Below are positions 60,732-64,000 of a stretch of DNA of 64,000 bases, in pieces. This stretch comes from Trichoplax sp. H2 (Eukaryota > Placozoa > Uniplacotomia > Trichoplacea): NCBI GenBank assembly GCA_003344405.1, contig NOWV01000134.1, positions 1 to 64,000 on the forward strand, in the 5' to 3' direction. The position numbers and the translations under genes are program-made. Numbering within the stretch: the first letter of the stretch is position 1; every line of letters begins with the position of its first letter. The notes below the pieces were generated by a model, which saw only the letters and a list, made by a program, of their open reading frames with translations, made no database searches and was not told the origin of the DNA.

Positions 60732-62255
60732 ATGTCGATTAATGATATTTTAGCAAAAATCTGGTTACCACAAACTCCTTTACAACAGTTGATTGTTGCA
60801 GTGGTGGTTGTTACTTGTAGCTATTTTTATTACAAGTTTTTTGTGGCTCCTGTGCGTCGATTGAGAAAGATTGGATTGCCATTTCCTGCACCAACAGCAT
60901 TGACTGGAAATATATTCGATTATGGACCTACCAAACAACATATAGCTCAACTAGAATGGCAAAAAAAGTATGGTACTAGGTATGCAACACAATTCTTTAA
61001 AGCTCCTGCAGTATGGATTGCCGAGCCAGAACTGTTGAAAACAATCATGGTCAAAGATTTCTCCAACTTTGCTAATCGCTTTTCATTTAATGCAGCTTTG
61101 CCATACTTCAATAAAACGTTATTGGAATTAAAAAATCAGGATTGGAAACGTGTTCGAACTATTCTTATTCCAACATTTACGGCATCCAAGCTCAAGTTAA
61201 TTGTTCCACTTATTAAAGATACTGCAGATATTTTGATCGATAAACTTGTTAAAGCGGATGAAAAAGGCGAAAATATCGATCTTTGGAAAGCCTCTGGCAT
61301 GTTTAGCATGAAAGTCATTCTTGGAACTGCATTTGGACTTGAATTTGAAAATGAAGAGCAGGAAGTCAAACTGACAAACGCAGCAGGTCTATTTTTTAGA
61401 CAGGACTTTGGCATTAGGCAAACTATATTCCAGTTAATTTTTTTTGCTTCAGCCAAACTTTTCCTCTTCCTTGAACCCAGATGCGGAGGTAAAGTGGTCA
61501 AGTCTATTTATTATATTGTTGGCATAACCAAGAATGCCATTCAAGAACGTAGAAATAATATGAATGCAGGCATACCTTGTCGTCGAGATATGTTGCAACA
61601 CATGATTGAAGCAGGTGGCGATGATAAACTCACTGATGATGAAATTATCAGTCAATCCTTTATTTTCCTTTTAGCTGGTTATGAAACCACACAGAATACG
61701 CTTGCGTTTGTTTGTTATTCATTAGCTACGAACCCAGATGTCCAGCAGAAGCTTATCGATGAAATTGATGACAAATGTCCTGATGAAGACTCGGTAACTT
61801 ACGACGTAATCTCTGAGTTAACTTATATGGACATGGTAGTAAGTGAAGCTCTACGAATGTATCCACCAGCCTCTTTTATTAATCGTGAAGTAAATGAGGA
61901 TGCGACTGTTGATGGAACGTACATTCCAAAAGATGTTATGTTGTCATTTCCAATCTATGCAATGCATCACAATCCAAAATATTGGCCAGATCCTGAACGA
62001 TTTGATCCAGAACGATTTAGCTCTGAAGCAAAGAGTGAACATCATCCGTTTTCTTATCTGCCATTTGGAAGCGGACCGCGAAATTGTATCGGTATGAGAT
62101 TAGCCTTACTGGAAGTGAAGATGGCATTAGTGAAATTATTGCAGAAAATTGAATTTATCACAACTAAGGATACAGAAATTCCTTTACAATTAAAGTCATT
62201 GTCAACTTTATCGCCAGAGAATGGGGTGTACTTGGGTATTCGAAAGAGATACTAA
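60732..62255 (+). CDS. Cytochrome P450, clan-3-like, single exon
   Basis: 507 residues with an N-terminal anchor (about 17-38) followed by APVRRLRKIGLPFPAP. I-helix AGYETT at 315-320 (Glu in place of the Asp seen at 3309 and 57050; Glu is the usual residue in CYP3A-type enzymes), EALR at 372-375, PERF, and heme loop FGSGPRNCIG with Cys452. All core residues are intact, so an active microsomal mono-oxygenase is likely. The product is closest in style to the P450 at 3309 (for example DQDWKRVRTILIPTF-like and NREVNED stretches). Intronless. The GTAC-palindrome block immediately upstream makes its promoter unusual. ATG 60732 opens the membrane anchor. Confidence 0.95.
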   Translation: MSINDILAKIWLPQTPLQQLIVAVVVVTCSYFYYKFFVAPVRRLRKIGLPFPAPTALTGNIFDYGPTKQHIAQLEWQKKYGTRYATQFFKAPAVWIAEPELLKTIMVKDFSNFANRFSFNAALPYFNKTLLELKNQDWKRVRTILIPTFTASKLKLIVPLIKDTADILIDKLVKADEKGENIDLWKASGMFSMKVILGTAFGLEFENEEQEVKLTNAAGLFFRQDFGIRQTIFQLIFFASAKLFLFLEPRCGGKVVKSIYYIVGITKNAIQERRNNMNAGIPCRRDMLQHMIEAGGDDKLTDDEIISQSFIFLLAGYETTQNTLAFVCYSLATNPDVQQKLIDEIDDKCPDEDSVTYDVISELTYMDMVVSEALRMYPPASFINREVNEDATVDGTYIPKDVMLSFPIYAMHHNPKYWPDPERFDPERFSSEAKSEHHPFSYLPFGSGPRNCIGMRLALLEVKMALVKLLQKIEFITTKDTEIPLQLKSLSTLSPENGVYLGIRKRY

Positions 62256-64000
62256 GGCCTGCAATTAAGTCATTAAGTCACCTTTTGGATTGCCGTAAAG
62301 TTGATAGCAAGGTCTGCTAAGATCTCTTTGCGGCTGCTATCGATCATATTTTCCGTGCTTAATTATCCAACGCTATAAGGCTGTATTCTTTCACTATAGC
62401 TAAGTAAATATCCATAGAATTTGTACGATACGTGTACGTAACATATTATGTATAGTGCTGCTCTATCAGGTAAGTTTATAACGACTTAGGGGTAGATCAT
62501 GCTTCAGAAGTGGAATATCTTCAAGCATTTTGATAATCATTGATAGCTGTTCAATTTGTTTGTCCGTACTTGAGTTGGGCAACAAAATCGATATTTTATA
62601 CTGCCGTTAAGAAGCTTAAAGATATTTTCAAAAGCTAATTTACTCTAAATGCTAACAACCAGATTTGGTTAGTAATTATCAACAGAAAGTAAAATTGAGT
62701 TATGGGTGATACTGAAATACATTTTTGATGATATATTATACCATTCCAATATCAATTTGCCGGTTTTTATAAAGTCATGCGCTTTGATAGCAACAAATAT
62801 TACTACGGTATACTTGTAAACGTCAATAAATCATAAAATAAAATAGTCTATTTCTTTATACTGTCGTAGTAATTATCCAGGTTTATTTTCAAGTACTACC
62901 GTATTAGATTTTCTCGTCCGTGATACTTTGCGTACTGGTTTAATTTAAAGTGGCTGAAGACGTATAATAATGTGTGTGGCTAACAACTAGTTCAGCAATA
63001 CCATTAATTATTATTGGTGTTATAAGAATAGTTGAGTGGCAAGATTTTGAAGGATAAAATTAAAATAAATAATTCGATCGTTACAAGTGCAAACACAGCG
63101 ATATTTTCCACTGATAGTGCAATATTAAAAGACCGGAGTACTGTATATAGATAACAAAATATAAGCCGCATGTCTACAAATCGCAGCTCTGAGATAGAAG
63201 CGATAGTGGATCAACTTAATAGCAAAATTATTACTTTTGTGGAAGAATAATTATAATATTTCTAGTAAGAAATTCAGTAGTACTTACTACAGACGAGGCG
63301 ATAGTAAAAATATAGATCCTGGAAATAGATCATGATTCCGGCGACTACTGTGTAGCGGCAGTGTACAGATTTTCTAAACACCTAATTGGCTACAGAATTC
63401 TACCAATAGGGGCAATTTCGTAAATTTTTCAGGCTTAATTTAATCGTCATTCCAAGTAATTATCTCGCGCCACTATAATGCTCTCAAACTGATTATTATT
63501 ACTTCCGTCGTTATTTATAACCTCAGATTTCTAGATCACTAGATTGATATCTTTTATGAAAATATATGGACGTTATGAGGGCCTTAAAAATAAGTTGTAA
63601 GATTTTATAGGAATGCACTGGTTGATCATTCGAACAGCGATAATAAGGACTATATCTTAATTCGGTAATAAAAAGGAGCCTATATTTTTCAGTAACAACC
63701 TTATATTGATAAACTAGTTAACGAAATTCTTAAAATTTCCGTATGAGATTTAAAAAAATGTTAACTACTATAACTTTGCTAAATTTAATGCCAATTATCA
63801 AGTGAATTAGGGTTCTACTGTAAATTGAGATATCTTCATCATTTCAAATCTCGATATGCCAGCGCTGTTATATCGCAATGTAAAAATGTTATATTGTGTA
63901 TCATATAGCATGGAATAAGTAATCGATCTGCTTATTTAGAATCTTGAACAGGTCAATTCTAATTATTGCAGATATTATACCTTGATTACTGGCAAATTAT
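62256..64000. other. Intergenic to window end, no supported gene
   Basis: AT-rich, no ORF of note, no repeat seen. Confidence 0.5.

Noticed and set aside
1-64000. Bacterial-type features (operons, CRISPR, riboswitches)
   Set aside because: Introns, GT-AG splicing and eukaryotic gene families make the window eukaryotic; no regularly spaced short repeats with spacers were seen.

Overview
The window is AT-rich eukaryotic (animal-type) DNA. It carries spliceosomal introns with GT-AG (and one GC-AG) borders, a UGA-encoded selenocysteine gene, long gene-poor spacers and lineage-specific tandem gene families. Single-exon clan-3-like cytochrome P450s, 4-coumarate-CoA-ligase-like acyl-CoA synthetases with seven introns each, and an iodothyronine-deiodinase-type selenoprotein together suggest an early-branching metazoan. 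A placozoan such as Trichoplax is my best guess, but that is inference from composition and gene style, not proof. Every gene I can support lies on the + strand.

Layout. 1-595: 3' piece of a P450, a near-identical partial copy of the complete P450 at 3309-4814. 8114-8974: single-exon selenoprotein deiodinase read through an in-frame TGA (8576-8578). 13786-45031: an array of four 8-exon ANL-superfamily acyl-CoA synthetases (13786-18293, 20128-26169, 29126-34371, 40540-45031) plus a wrecked fifth copy (35645-37840) and fainter debris near 39290-39460. In all four genes exons 1-7 have identical lengths (102, 302, 167, 224, 169, 101, 228 nt) with intron phases 0, 2, 1, 0, 1, 0, 0, and the joined frames close exactly, so the gene models rest on internal agreement. 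46721-62255: four more intact single-exon P450s (46721, 50618, 57050, 60732); the first two form a close pair.

How they may work together. P450s are membrane-anchored mono-oxygenases. 4CL-like enzymes activate carboxylic acids as acyl-adenylates and then acyl-CoA thioesters. Two P450 blocks bracketing an acyl-CoA-synthetase array, all in one orientation, could be two independently expanded xenobiotic or lipid families or a physically linked oxidation and activation cluster; sequence alone cannot decide. Several copies carry changes in catalytic positions: two P450s have Gln in place of the I-helix acid, one synthetase lacks the A4-motif His and has an altered hinge region, and another has a mutated splice donor. 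The array therefore looks like an actively evolving birth-and-death family with at least one clear gene-conversion tract.

The spacers contain tandem repeats (about 247 bp x 3 at 55906-56647; about 125 bp x 4 at 59672-60180), two blocks rich in GTAC-centred palindromes (55410-55655 and 60260-60670), and a 20-N assembly gap inside a tandem duplication (24194-24213).
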